Shown: positions 51,204-59,015 of the stretch, in pieces | Numbering within the stretch: position 1 is the first letter of the stretch | Layout of the letters: the number at the start of each line of letters is the position of its first letter | DNA from: Thermococcus celericrescens | Lineage (GTDB): Archaea > Methanobacteriota_B > Thermococci > Thermococcales > Thermococcaceae | NCBI RefSeq assembly: GCF_001484195.1 | Contig: NZ_LLYW01000001.1 | Coordinates: 1-60,104, forward strand | Direction: 5' to 3' | DNA: 60,104 bases | Made by a program: the position numbers and the translations under genes | The notes under the pieces: generated by a model | What the model was told of the DNA's origin: nothing | The model's input: only the letters and a program-made list of their open reading frames with translations | Databases searched by the model: none

Positions 51204-52521
51204 ATTGCATACTGAGGTTGAGGAGAGCGTTCCAGCGGAGGATGTTCCTGGGTTTGTCATTAAAAAGATTGATCTCGGAGGAATTCATCTTGAAACTCCA
51301 GTAAGAACTCTTTATTTGGGTACTGACGTATCTGCTCGTGCTCGCAGTAAGATTCTTGACTTGAAAGAGCGAAAAGCGACACTCTTCGAGGTTAACAGGA
51401 CGATTTACTTGAATAAAAGTTATGACTCAATAATCAAAGCAATCAAAGAAAGTGACGATGACAATATCAGAGACACATTTAAGCTGAGTGAAAAACTGGC
51501 CAATTACAATATTGCTCTTCCGATTTCATTTTCCAAGTTCCCCCAGAAGGTCTTTGGAATGGAGTACTTTGAGAGGTTCCTGGATTATCTTCATGAATAC
51601 TCAACCGTACTGTTCGTTCCACATGTAAGATTTGCCCGTGAGACCAGTGCAACCGCCGTAAATTATGATGCTCAATCTTTTGTAAGATACGTTGATGGAG
51701 CCGTTGAAGTATTGAACGAGTGGAATACCAAGCCAATCTTTGTTCCTCTTGACATCGATTACCCCGCAGAAACTACAAAGGAAATCATTTCACATTATGC
51801 CAAAAGGGGATATACCAACATTTGGGTGGACTTCAAAGGCCACACATTCACCAAGAGCCGCTCAGGAAGAATGAGATCTCTTAAAAGACTTATTGATGAT
51901 CTTTTCGGAGAGGAAAGCAAAAATGTCATCATTTACATCTCAAACATCAAAAAGACACAGAGAGAACATCCAAAGGAAGTTAAACTCAAGCCATCAGATA
52001 TCTTCGGTACCTTCGTATATGGGGATATTGTAGGTATCCCATGGAAGGGAATTGTATGGCCACCCAAAGAATCAGATGCCAACACTGAGGAATATTGGAT
52101 CAAAAAAGGTTTTCCAAGCAAGGAGGAGTATGAAGAAGCAGTGTTCAAGCGAGATACCGGCATCTTCGATACAAATTCATATTATTACCTGCATCCAGAT
52201 AAAATAAATCTCCACGATTCGATCTTGGACAGACTCAGGGAAGAGGTCCTTTCGATGAATATCAGACAAAAATCTGTAGCTGAGAAGATAAGCCATTCAA
52301 TAAGCAATGCCATAACACTCCGAGAGCTCAACAGACTCAAGAGTAAAGTCCTGTCTGAGGGAACAATTCAAGATTATTTGGAGAGCAGAGAATACTTTGC
52401 CACAGCAGGCAAAACAATGCTGGCAAGTATAAGCACCAAGCCAAGGGGACACAAAACAAGTAAAAAGAAAACACTTGAGAAACCCAGAAAAAATCTGTTT
52501 GATTTCATGGACTCCCCGTAA
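51190..52521 (+). CDS. Large uncharacterised protein in defence cluster
   Basis: The protein is 443 residues from GTG 51190, behind GAGGTGG, inside the PIN gene's end. An opening of about 100 residues is followed by alternating strands and helices (VLFVPHVRFARE, KPIFVPLDIDYPAETTKEII, GYTNIWVDFKG, NVIIYISNIKKTQRE, DIFGTFVYGDIVGIPW). These fit a TIM-barrel pattern, perhaps distantly like tRNA-guanine transglycosylase-type enzymes. The C-terminal part is helical and Lys-rich. I cannot name a family. Overlap with the PIN gene says they are coupled. Confidence 0.55.
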   Translation: MVKIELHTEVEESVPAEDVPGFVIKKIDLGGIHLETPVRTLYLGTDVSARARSKILDLKERKATLFEVNRTIYLNKSYDSIIKAIKESDDDNIRDTFKLSEKLANYNIALPISFSKFPQKVFGMEYFERFLDYLHEYSTVLFVPHVRFARETSATAVNYDAQSFVRYVDGAVEVLNEWNTKPIFVPLDIDYPAETTKEIISHYAKRGYTNIWVDFKGHTFTKSRSGRMRSLKRLIDDLFGEESKNVIIYISNIKKTQREHPKEVKLKPSDIFGTFVYGDIVGIPWKGIVWPPKESDANTEEYWIKKGFPSKEEYEEAVFKRDTGIFDTNSYYYLHPDKINLHDSILDRLREEVLSMNIRQKSVAEKISHSISNAITLRELNRLKSKVLSEGTIQDYLESREYFATAGKTMLASISTKPRGHKTSKKKTLEKPRKNLFDFMDSP

Positions 52522-52554
52522 CGAACCAAAATTTATTATCTGGGGGGAAGTCTC

Positions 52555-53574
52555 ATGCTCCGTTGGAATACTGTAAAGGATGTTATTAATCACATCAAAA
52601 CCATCCAGAATAAAATCCCAAACGAAGAGTCCACAAAGCAACATTTGGTGCTGCCGATTCTTATGGCCCTCAGCTGGGATGTCTTTAACCCGGATGAAGT
52701 TATGCCAGAGGAAAACACCGGCGAAGGCCGGCCAGACTACACTCTTAAGCTGAATGGCAAGACAATCGCATTCCTCGAGGTGAAGAGTGCATTGACATGG
52801 ATTTTGAAGGGAGATGAAATCAACATGGATCCCCTCAGACAACTTGCACGTTATTGTTTTGACCGCGGGGTCCCCGTGGGAATTCTTACAAATGGCCTCC
52901 AGTGGGTGATGATAAAATCTTTTGAGCCTGAGAAAAGCCTCGAAGAGCGTGTTATTCTTGCCGTTGATTTGAGTGCACAAGAGCCTTCACAGGCGGCCGA
53001 GAGATTAAAGTGGCTGTCAAAAGAGAAAATCAGCCAATACAATGAAATCCCGACAGAATACAGAAAAATACCTTTCCAGAAACCTCCAGTAAGTAGCGAG
53101 CCTCTCCACCCAACAGGGGAGACGAATAAATCAAGCACAGGAACCACAAAGTTCAGAACATTGTACGTTACTGCTTGGGAAGTGGATTTACCGTCCTCTG
53201 CGATTGATGTTGACCAGCTGATTGGAAAAGATCTAAAAGGATACGTTCCTTCCCGCCTCTTCGTGAATTTCAGAGGAAAATGGTATGAGATTTCAATTTC
53301 TCATGCTGAAAACTGGCCAGGAGCAAGGATTGCATGGAGTAGCATAACTACAATGGCAGTAAGGTTCCTTTATGATCAGGGCATCAGGGACTTTCCTCAC
53401 GTGGGAAGGTACATCTCAAGGACATCTCGCTCTGGAAAGGCCATGTATGTAGACAAGATTGGCGAATGGTACCTTGAGGGAGCCCCCGGAGGACGTCAGG
53501 CTGTCGAAACCCTTTATAAACTCGCAAAACACACTGGGACAAAAATCGCAATTGAGATACAAAAGATCCGGTAA
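52555..53574 (+). CDS. HSDR_N-type nuclease-domain protein
   Basis: The 339-residue protein follows GGGGGGAAG. It has the N-terminal HSDR_N nuclease pattern: ESTKQHLVLPILMALSWDV, then GRPDYTLKLNGKTIAFLEVKS (D-x15-ExK, about residues 60-82) and RQLARYCFDRGVPVGILTNG. The last 130 residues are an unrecognised domain with FRGKWYEISISHAENWPG and GKAMYVDKIGEWYLEG. It could cut or grip DNA. It lies 33 bp after the large unknown gene, in the same direction. Confidence 0.75.
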   Translation: MLRWNTVKDVINHIKTIQNKIPNEESTKQHLVLPILMALSWDVFNPDEVMPEENTGEGRPDYTLKLNGKTIAFLEVKSALTWILKGDEINMDPLRQLARYCFDRGVPVGILTNGLQWVMIKSFEPEKSLEERVILAVDLSAQEPSQAAERLKWLSKEKISQYNEIPTEYRKIPFQKPPVSSEPLHPTGETNKSSTGTTKFRTLYVTAWEVDLPSSAIDVDQLIGKDLKGYVPSRLFVNFRGKWYEISISHAENWPGARIAWSSITTMAVRFLYDQGIRDFPHVGRYISRTSRSGKAMYVDKIGEWYLEGAPGGRQAVETLYKLAKHTGTKIAIEIQKIR

Positions 53575-53852
53575 CTACTCCAGCCGATGTTTTTCCTTCA
53601 GCCGTTCCCTCCCAATGTCTGCAAGATAATGGGCTACAATATCAATTGGGTAATTTGAACGAACGAGCACTCTTCGGACTCATCGTGATAAACCACACCC
53701 TTGGAATCAACCGGCGGTACAAGCGGTGCTTCAAAAAAGCGGCCAGGCACGCCCTCAAAGAGTTCTCTCAGAAGTTCAATGAATGCCGTTTTGGTTAATT
53801 TCAATTGTTTTAATGGAGCCATCTTAGCGTTTTTGATGCATCCAGCCCTCAA
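53575..53852 (-). pseudogene. Decayed relative of the element HTH gene
   Basis: Reading minus, 53690-53575 encodes VLVRSNYPIDIVAHYLADIGRERL to a stop, close to the end of the 19310-19759 gene. Upstream the sequence continues only in a shifted frame (53852, MAPLKQLKLTKTAFIELLRE). The conserved HTH and Cys cluster are absent. It is a truncated, frameshifted remnant sited outside the element. Confidence 0.7.
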
Positions 53853-53879
53853 CGGGCTGGAGAGAGTGGTGTTAATAAG

Positions 53880-54524
53880 CTAAAACGTATAAAACAGGTC
53901 CGCCCCTTTAAGGACTGTAAAGGCCTCGTACTTAACCCCCCACAGCCCGAGGAACTCCCTAAAGCGGTACGTGTACTGGATGGGCACTGCCACCACCCAC
54001 GCTCCCCACTGCTCACCGTTGAGCTCCTTCAGCAGACCGCTTCTCATGTCCCTTCCCTTCAGCGCGTACTGGAAGCGCACCCTGTCCTTCCTCGGAAGCC
54101 CCTCCAAAGTAAAGCGGAAGATGGTGTAGGCTTTCCCGTTCATCAGCTCCGCGAGGTTTTTACCGTGGCGGAGGGAGTAGCCCTCAACCAATACTCCAAG
54201 GCTCGCGAGGTTGTTGGGGTCGAAGAGCTCCTCCGGGCTCATGGCCCTAACGTCGAGTTTTTCCCGAGGGATTGCTGTGGAGAGGATCCCCTTCAGCTGG
54301 AGGATCAGTTCCCGGAGCTTCAGGGGGGGAAGTTTTCTTTTGGTGAGTATCATCAGGTCTATGTCGTTTGGTTTCTCCTTTCCCAGAACTGTTGAGCCGT
54401 AGAGGACTACATCGAAGACTTCCTCGTGGCTTTTGAGGAAGTCCTTTACTGTATCCCTAAGGTGCCAGAAGGAGGGAAATGAGAAAGGAGTGTCAGATTT
54501 TGGTGTAGAGTCCGTGGACGTCAT
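53880..54524 (-). CDS. MNT-type nucleotidyltransferase, HEPN partner
   Basis: The 214-residue protein carries the minimal nucleotidyltransferase signature VLYGSTVLGKEKPNDIDLMI at about residues 40-59: GS, then DxD. A third acidic position may be LDVRAMSPEE. It extends further than minimal MNT proteins (about 100-140) with a C-terminal domain, LNGEQWGAWVVAVPIQYTYRF. It overlaps the HEPN gene by 32 bp. In HEPN-MNT pairs the MNT protein inactivates the HEPN toxin by adding AMP. Confidence 0.82.
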   Translation of the reverse strand: MTSTDSTPKSDTPFSFPSFWHLRDTVKDFLKSHEEVFDVVLYGSTVLGKEKPNDIDLMILTKRKLPPLKLRELILQLKGILSTAIPREKLDVRAMSPEELFDPNNLASLGVLVEGYSLRHGKNLAELMNGKAYTIFRFTLEGLPRKDRVRFQYALKGRDMRSGLLKELNGEQWGAWVVAVPIQYTYRFREFLGLWGVKYEAFTVLKGADLFYTF

Positions 54525-54822
54525 TCTTTAGCACCTCTACCCATTCCTTTGTGGCTCTCATGAGGTATGCTCTGCGGTAGTTGTTGAAGTGGAAGTCCAC
54601 AACCTCATAGATCTCTGGGTACTTGGCCTCCAGAATCCTGAAACGTTCAGTGTGGTTTCTTGGGAGTTTTCCGGTATCCCTGAGGATGATGTAGTCGCAA
54701 ATTGCCACGAGGGCCTTGAAGTAAAGGTTTAAAGCCGAGTTATAGTGGCCTTTGTTGAACAAGTGGTCCGCATCCTCAAGGTATTCTTTGGCGTTGGCCT
54801 TGAGTTCATGAAGGCTAACCAT
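54493..54822 (-). CDS. HEPN-domain protein, probable toxin of a HEPN-MNT pair
   Basis: The protein is 109 residues from ATG 54822, placed about ten bases after the likely transcription start. The helix series HELKANAKEYLEDADHLFNKGHYNSALNLYFKAL is typical of HEPN proteins, followed by FHFNNYRRAYLMRATKEWVEVL. The usual catalytic R-x4-6-H is not clear here: YRRAYLMRA has Arg but no His, so RNase activity needs checking. Its promoter holds three palindromes. Confidence 0.72.
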   Translation of the reverse strand: MVSLHELKANAKEYLEDADHLFNKGHYNSALNLYFKALVAICDYIILRDTGKLPRNHTERFRILEAKYPEIYEVVDFHFNNYRRAYLMRATKEWVEVLKNDVHGLYTKI

Positions 54823-54832
54823 CCGATTCCCC

Positions 54833-54846
54833 GTTGTCATGATAAC
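54833..54846. promoter_or_regulatory. Operator copy 1 at HEPN promoter
   Basis: GTTGTCATGATAAC, one mismatch from a perfect palindrome. It lies near the likely transcription start. Confidence 0.75.
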
Positions 54847-54853
54847 CAATAGC

Positions 54854-54864
54854 ATATATATAAA
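54854..54864 (-). promoter_or_regulatory. TATA box of the HEPN-MNT operon
   Basis: CTTTATATATA on the minus strand, between operator copies 1 and 2. Confidence 0.6.
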
Positions 54865-54871
54865 GCTTTTT

Positions 54872-54885
54872 GTTATCATGATAAC
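54872..54885. promoter_or_regulatory. Operator copy 2 at HEPN promoter
   Basis: GTTATCATGATAAC, a perfect 14-bp palindrome. It starts 39 bp after copy 1. Confidence 0.78.
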
Positions 54886-54910
54886 AATTTCCGATGTTTC
54901 CGTGTTTTTT

Positions 54911-54924
54911 ATTATCATGATAAC
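54911..54924. promoter_or_regulatory. Operator copy 3 at HEPN promoter
   Basis: ATTATCATGATAAC. It starts 39 bp after copy 2. Confidence 0.75.
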
Positions 54925-54949
54925 CTAGATAGGCAAAACATATCACAGG

Positions 54950-55013
54950 AGAAAACTCTGGAAGACGTCACGGAGAGGGAGTACAGGGAAATTCTAAGGA
55001 AGGCGGGGGTTTA
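54950..55013 (+). pseudogene. Remnant of a DUF365-like gene 3' end
   Basis: The last codons read EDVTEREYREILRKAGV then stop, matching the end of the intact gene at 49440-49892 (VKEDEYGEILKRAGI). No upstream part survives. Confidence 0.45.
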
Positions 55014-55095
55014 ACTCTTCTCTCCTTTTGTTAATAGTTTAAAAGTCATCCAAACCCCTAAAAACCCTGGCGATTATATCCATCCGGTGAAGAAT

Positions 55096-55623
55096 ATGTC
55101 CTGGAAAGAAAAACTCGGCCTGGTTCATATCTACACCGGCAACGGGAAGGGAAAGACGACGGCCGCCCTCGGCCTCGCGGTCAGGATGCTCGGCTCCGGT
55201 GGGAGGGTGATAGTCCTCCAGTTCATGAAGGCCCCGGATGTGTACGGCGAGCAGAAGAAGATAAAGGAATGCGGTGCTGTGATAGAATCCTTCGGCCTTC
55301 CAAAGTTCGTCCACGGGAAGCCGGAGCCAGAGGATATCGAGGCCGCCAAAAAAGCCCTCCAGCGGGCCAGAGAAGTCGTCTCAAGCGGAGAGTGGGATTT
55401 GGTTATCCTCGACGAGATATGCGTCGCCCTCGGCTTCAAGATGCTGGGCGTCGAGGAGGTGAAGGAGCTCATCGAAAACAAAGCCGAGAACACAGAACTC
55501 GTTCTTACCGGCCGCTACTGCCCGGAGGAACTCTTTGAGCTGGCGGACTACGTGACCGAGATGCGCGAGGTGAAACATCCCTACCAGAAGGGCGTCCTCG
55601 CCAGGAGGGGCGTGGAGTTCTGA
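55096..55623 (+). CDS. cobO: Cob(I)yrinic acid a,c-diamide adenosyltransferase
   Basis: The protein is 175 residues from ATG 55096 (GGTGA upstream; a GTG at 55087 is in frame). It is a P-loop enzyme of the CobA/CobO/BtuR type, which transfers the adenosyl group from ATP to cobalt(I) corrinoids. The P-loop YTGNGKGKTTAALGLA is at about residues 14-29, followed by VIVLQFMK and LVILDEICVAL. The end HPYQKGVLARRGVEF is the family's usual finish. It restores the core chromosome after the island. Confidence 0.92.
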   Translation: MSWKEKLGLVHIYTGNGKGKTTAALGLAVRMLGSGGRVIVLQFMKAPDVYGEQKKIKECGAVIESFGLPKFVHGKPEPEDIEAAKKALQRAREVVSSGEWDLVILDEICVALGFKMLGVEEVKELIENKAENTELVLTGRYCPEELFELADYVTEMREVKHPYQKGVLARRGVEF

Positions 55624-55741
55624 CTTCACCCTTTTCTTTCTAGAGAAGTTTCGACGTTAACCGAAAAGTTTTTTAGTTAGGAAAGCTTAAGATAAGCCGA
55701 GGAGATTTTAGTAACAATTCTTTAGAAAAGGGGGTGATAGA

Positions 55742-55993
55742 ATGAGCGAGCTCATCGGCCAGATCGTGCAGGTTCTCAAGGAGCAGGTCGTTCAGGACAC
55801 CGTTGTTCCCAGGAACATAAGGCGCGCCGCAGAGCAGGCCATCGAGGCCCTCCTGGACGAGAGCAAGGAGCCGGCCGTCAGGGCGGCGGATGCGATAGCC
55901 ATCCTCGAGGAGATAAGCGAGGACCCGAACATGCCGATGCACACGAGGACGATCATCTGGGAGGTCCTCGGTGCCCTTGAGCAGGTCAAGTGA
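55742..55993 (+). CDS. UPF0147-family protein
   Basis: The 83-residue, mostly helical protein ([28 protein letters not shown] and [15 protein letters not shown]) fits the archaeal UPF0147 family in size and sequence. GGGGGTG precedes the ATG, and a TTTTTTAG box lies near 55670. The function is unknown. Confidence 0.9.
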   Translation: MSELIGQIVQVLKEQVVQDTVVPRNIRRAAEQAIEALLDESKEPAVRAADAIAILEEISEDPNMPMHTRTIIWEVLGALEQVK

Positions 55994-56052
55994 GCGTTTT
56001 CTTTTTACGCTCATTTCCCTGCGTTTTCTGACGGAATAAATGAACGGCAGGC

Positions 56053-56613
56053 TCACACTTTTCTGCCCATGTACCAGAGCTTCGCGCTCTCCTCGACGAG
56101 TTCGGCCTTGTAGAACGCCTCCCTGAGGGTTTTCCCCACGGTCACTATGCCGTGCTTGGCCATTATTGCTGCGTCTGAGTTCTGGAGGGCCCCTGAGGTG
56201 ACCTCCGCCAGCTCTTCCGTCCCAGCGGGTCTGAACGGGGCTATCGGGATTCTTTTGAGGTATATCTCGGCCTCGGGGGTTATTATCGGCAGTTCGCCCT
56301 CCACCAGCGTCGAGGCGACGATGGAATACGGCGGGTGCAGATGAGCGATGGCCCTGACGTCGGGCCTCGTTCTGTAAACCGCGAGGTGAAGCCTGTACTC
56401 CGACGATGGCCTCACCCCGGAGACCTGCCTTCCGCTCATGTCGATTACGGCGACCTGTTCTGCCGTCATGTCGTCCATCACCGCCCCGGTGGCCTTGATG
56501 AATACGAGGTTTCCCCTCCTGATGCTCAGGTTTCCACCAAAGGCGGCAGTGAGTCCCCTCTCGTGGGCCAGCCTGGAGTACTTCATCAGTTGGGTTTTGA
56601 TTGTCCTGCTCAT
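56053..56613 (-). CDS. Class II aldolase/adducin-family protein
   Basis: The protein is 186 residues from ATG 56613, which overlaps the end of the upstream gene. It has the substrate loop AAFGGNLSIR near residue 25, the metal-binding HLHPPYS near 90 and the third ligand in KHGIV near 150. These define the zinc-dependent fuculose-phosphate aldolase-like group, which cleaves sugar phosphates; the substrate is not predictable. Confidence 0.88.
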   Translation of the reverse strand: MSRTIKTQLMKYSRLAHERGLTAAFGGNLSIRRGNLVFIKATGAVMDDMTAEQVAVIDMSGRQVSGVRPSSEYRLHLAVYRTRPDVRAIAHLHPPYSIVASTLVEGELPIITPEAEIYLKRIPIAPFRPAGTEELAEVTSGALQNSDAAIMAKHGIVTVGKTLREAFYKAELVEESAKLWYMGRKV

Positions 56614-57191
56614 TTTTTCACCACCCTCACGCCGTAGCCGCAGTCCCGGCAGTAGGCTTTCTCCCCCTTCCAGGCGAGCTCTCCGCCGCATATCGGGCAG
56701 GTGTGGGGGTCGCCGTTTTCCCTCCACCTCGAGTAGGTCTCGCGGTCTATGACGAGGAAGAGCCCCTCTGAATCCTCCTCGAAGTGGCCGAGAACGGGGT
56801 TGCTCTCTGGCTCGAGGGTCTTTTCGTCTATGATTATCGGTTCTATCCCGATGTTGCCCTCGTACTCGAGGTCATTGGCGGGCAGTATCTCCACGACGAA
56901 GGCACCCAGCTCCCTGTCCCTGTACGCTATGACCTCGAGGGCGTCGCTCAGCTCTCCGCTGGATGATATAACATCGATGACAACGTTCTCTCGGCGCGGG
57001 AACGCGAGGACGACCAGGAACTTTGTCCTGTATATCGCCATCCCCCTGTCGAGACAGCTCTCCTCGAGACCGAACTCCCTCATGAATTCCCTGATTTCGT
57101 CCCCCTCTGGAAGGCGGCCCTTCTCAAGTATAAGCTCGCCGATCCTCTTCGCAATGGGCATCGCGAGCGTGATCGGTTCGTACAGCTTCAT
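56610..57191 (-). CDS. Hypothetical archaeal protein with C-terminal zinc ribbon
   Basis: The 193-residue protein ends with a zinc ribbon, CPICGGELAWKGEKAYCRDCG, at about residues 168-188. The N-terminal part is helical, and a beta-rich centre includes LVVLAFPRRENVVIDVISSS. A TATA-like TTTATAAA lies just upstream, shared with the divergent tRNA. It overlaps the aldolase by four bases, suggesting a two-gene operon. Confidence 0.72.
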   Translation of the reverse strand: MKLYEPITLAMPIAKRIGELILEKGRLPEGDEIREFMREFGLEESCLDRGMAIYRTKFLVVLAFPRRENVVIDVISSSGELSDALEVIAYRDRELGAFVVEILPANDLEYEGNIGIEPIIIDEKTLEPESNPVLGHFEEDSEGLFLVIDRETYSRWRENGDPHTCPICGGELAWKGEKAYCRDCGYGVRVVKK

Positions 57192-57217
57192 GCTCCCACC
57201 CCCACTAAATCAGGAGA

Positions 57218-57232
57218 AAAATTTATAAACCT
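57218..57232 (+). promoter_or_regulatory. TATA box of tRNA-Tyr
   Basis: AAAATTTATAAACC is about 35 bp upstream of the tRNA and may also serve the divergent gene. Confidence 0.5.
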
Positions 57233-57261
57233 ACCCGGGGCACTATGGAACGGGCAGAGGT

Positions 57262-57339
57262 CCCGCGGTAGCCTAGCCTGGGAGCGGCGGCGGACTGTAG
57301 ATCCGCAGGTCCCCGGTTCAAATCCGGGCCGCGGGACCA
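57262..57339 (+). tRNA. tRNA-Tyr (anticodon GTA)
   Basis: Acceptor stem CCCGCGG/CCGCGGG, anticodon stem GCGGA/TCCGC with loop CTGTAGA (anticodon 57297-57299) and T loop GTTCAAATC are all present. CCA is encoded at 57337-57339. The C1-G72 pair is the archaeal tRNA-Tyr identity element. Confidence 0.96.
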
Positions 57340-57502
57340 CCAGAAACCTTCTCCTGTTCTGGAAGTTCTGAACTGCGGCGTTCTCCCTACCGCACTCGAT
57401 TTTGAGCGGGTGGTTTTCCAGGGTATCTTTTCGGGGTATCCAGTTAGGGGTATCGAGAAAAACTTTTAACCTTTGGCGTGTTGTTAAACTCTGGTGTTTA
57501 AA

Positions 57503-57946
57503 ATGGGGAAGGGGAGCTTTCTAACCGAGCAGCAGATTAAAATTCTCAGGCTCCGCGCCAGGGGCCTCAAACAGAGCGAGATAGCCGAGATGCTCGGAAC
57601 GAGCCGGGCCAACATAAGCATCCTTGAGAGGCGCGCACTTGACAAGATCGAGAAGGCCAGAAACACCCTCCTGATATGGGAGCAGATAAACTCCAAGATA
57701 AGCGTCGAGGTGAGGAAGGGGGAGGACATCTTCAACGTTCCGGAGAGGCTCTTCCTGAAGGCCGACGAGCTGGGGGTGAAGGTGCCGTACAGCACAGCGG
57801 AGATAATAGCCTTTCTCGTGGAGCACGCCCCGATAAGCGACAGGATAGCGAAGCGTGACTTCACGCTCTTCCTTGACGCCAAGGACAGGCTCAGGATAAG
57901 CGAGTGCCTACTTGAGGACTTCGATAAGGTGGGGAAGCAGGAGTGA
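57503..57946 (+). CDS. Tfx-family DNA-binding protein
   Basis: The protein is 147 residues from ATG 57503 (ATG 57494 adds three). The N-terminal HTH, LTEQQIKILRLRARGLKQSE followed by IAEMLGTSRANISILERRAL, is the Tfx signature, like the sigma-region-4/LuxR type. The C-terminal domain is the family's small alpha/beta part (ELGVKVPYSTAEIIAFLVEH). It is probably a transcription regulator. Its last 39 bases overlap the end of the convergent lrgB gene. Confidence 0.88.
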   Translation: MGKGSFLTEQQIKILRLRARGLKQSEIAEMLGTSRANISILERRALDKIEKARNTLLIWEQINSKISVEVRKGEDIFNVPERLFLKADELGVKVPYSTAEIIAFLVEHAPISDRIAKRDFTLFLDAKDRLRISECLLEDFDKVGKQE

Positions 57947-58582
57947 CGTGAAGACGCCGTTCAGGGCCATCGCAAGGCCGCTCACCGCCCCCGCGAGCTC
58001 ATCGTCCAGTATTATCCTCGCCGTTCCAAGGCCGTGGGAGCCCACGCCCATCGCCAGACCGCGTGCTATTCTGTCCCGTACCCCCGTCGCGCTCAGCAGC
58101 TCCGGCCCGACCGCGTTCCCCATTATCCCGGTGAGTATCACGAGGACCGCGGTTAAAGCTGGAATGCCCCCTATCTTCTCGCTTATGCCGATTGCTATGG
58201 CCGTGGTAACGCTCTTTGGGGCTATGCTGAGGAGGACCTCCTCGCTACCGCCGAGGAGCTGCGCGATGTAGAAGGCGCTCAGGATTGCAACCGTTCCGCC
58301 GACGGCTACTCCGAGCGCTATCTCCCTCGCGTAGGCCTTTATGGTCTCCCTGCCCTTGTAAACCGGAACGGCCAAACTCACCACCGCCGGCCCGAGGAGG
58401 AACTTGAGTATAACCGCGCTATCCATGTAGCTCCCGTAGGGGATTCCGAACCACTTAAGGATGACCGCTATCGTGATTATGGAGAGGAGAACCGGGTTGG
58501 TATAGAAGGCCCTTTTCCTGGCGTGAAGCTCCGAGAACAGGTAGAAGACCACCAGGGTGAGGGTTATTCCGAGCGGGTTCAT
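57908..58582 (-). CDS. lrgB: LrgB-family membrane protein
   Basis: The 224-residue, multi-pass protein has the LrgB motifs FLLGPAVVSLAVPVYKGRETI, ISIAPKSVTTAIA-type (SIAPKSVTTAIAIGISEKIGG) and VGSHGLGTARII. LrgA/LrgB pairs act in the membrane in holin-like or pyruvate-transport roles. It starts four bases inside the lrgA stop. Confidence 0.9.
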   Translation of the reverse strand: MNPLGITLTLVVFYLFSELHARKRAFYTNPVLLSIITIAVILKWFGIPYGSYMDSAVILKFLLGPAVVSLAVPVYKGRETIKAYAREIALGVAVGGTVAILSAFYIAQLLGGSEEVLLSIAPKSVTTAIAIGISEKIGGIPALTAVLVILTGIMGNAVGPELLSATGVRDRIARGLAMGVGSHGLGTARIILDDELAGAVSGLAMALNGVFTSLLLPHLIEVLK

Positions 58583-58926
58583 TTCTCCTCCCTCCTGAGG
58601 AGTTCAACCGTCTTCGCGGTGACGACCAGCGTAACCAGGAAGCTCAGTATCAAGGCGACGGATATCGGCACCACTTGGCTCTTTATCAGGCCGAGGTAGG
58701 TGACTATCCCGACGCCGGGAGGGATGAACATGACGCTCATGTTCCTGACGAACAGCTCTGCCTCGCCCTCCACCCACTCCAGTTTGATGGCACCTGTGAG
58801 CAGCGCTCCCAGGAGGAAGAGCATGCCGAGCACGCTCCCCGGAATCGTCAGGTTGAGGACATAGGTTGTGAACTCACCCAGAGCGTAGAAGCCGAATATT
58901 ATCGCCAGTCCGCGGTAGGGCCTCAT
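58579..58926 (-). CDS. lrgA: LrgA/CidA-family membrane protein
   Basis: The protein is 115 residues from ATG 58926. A minus-strand TATA (TTTTATATG, about 58946-58954) predicts a nearly leaderless start there, so the longer frame to 58959 is excluded. Four membrane helices and the motif LTIPGSVLGMLFLLGALLTG identify the LrgA/CidA family. It pairs with lrgB. Confidence 0.85.
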   Translation of the reverse strand: MRPYRGLAIIFGFYALGEFTTYVLNLTIPGSVLGMLFLLGALLTGAIKLEWVEGEAELFVRNMSVMFIPPGVGIVTYLGLIKSQVVPISVALILSFLVTLVVTAKTVELLRREEK

Positions 58927-59015
58927 GCTCCAATCTAGGGTACCCACATATAAAAGCATCCCGGGTGATGCGAAAGACCAATAAGCCCCTGCCGCGTAAC
59001 ACCACTGGTGATACC

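Noticed and set aside
53575-55013. Right end of a second tRNA-His element
   Set aside because: No further copy of the 44-bp attachment core was seen between 37502 and 57000, so the defence island is not shown to be a second integrated element at this site.
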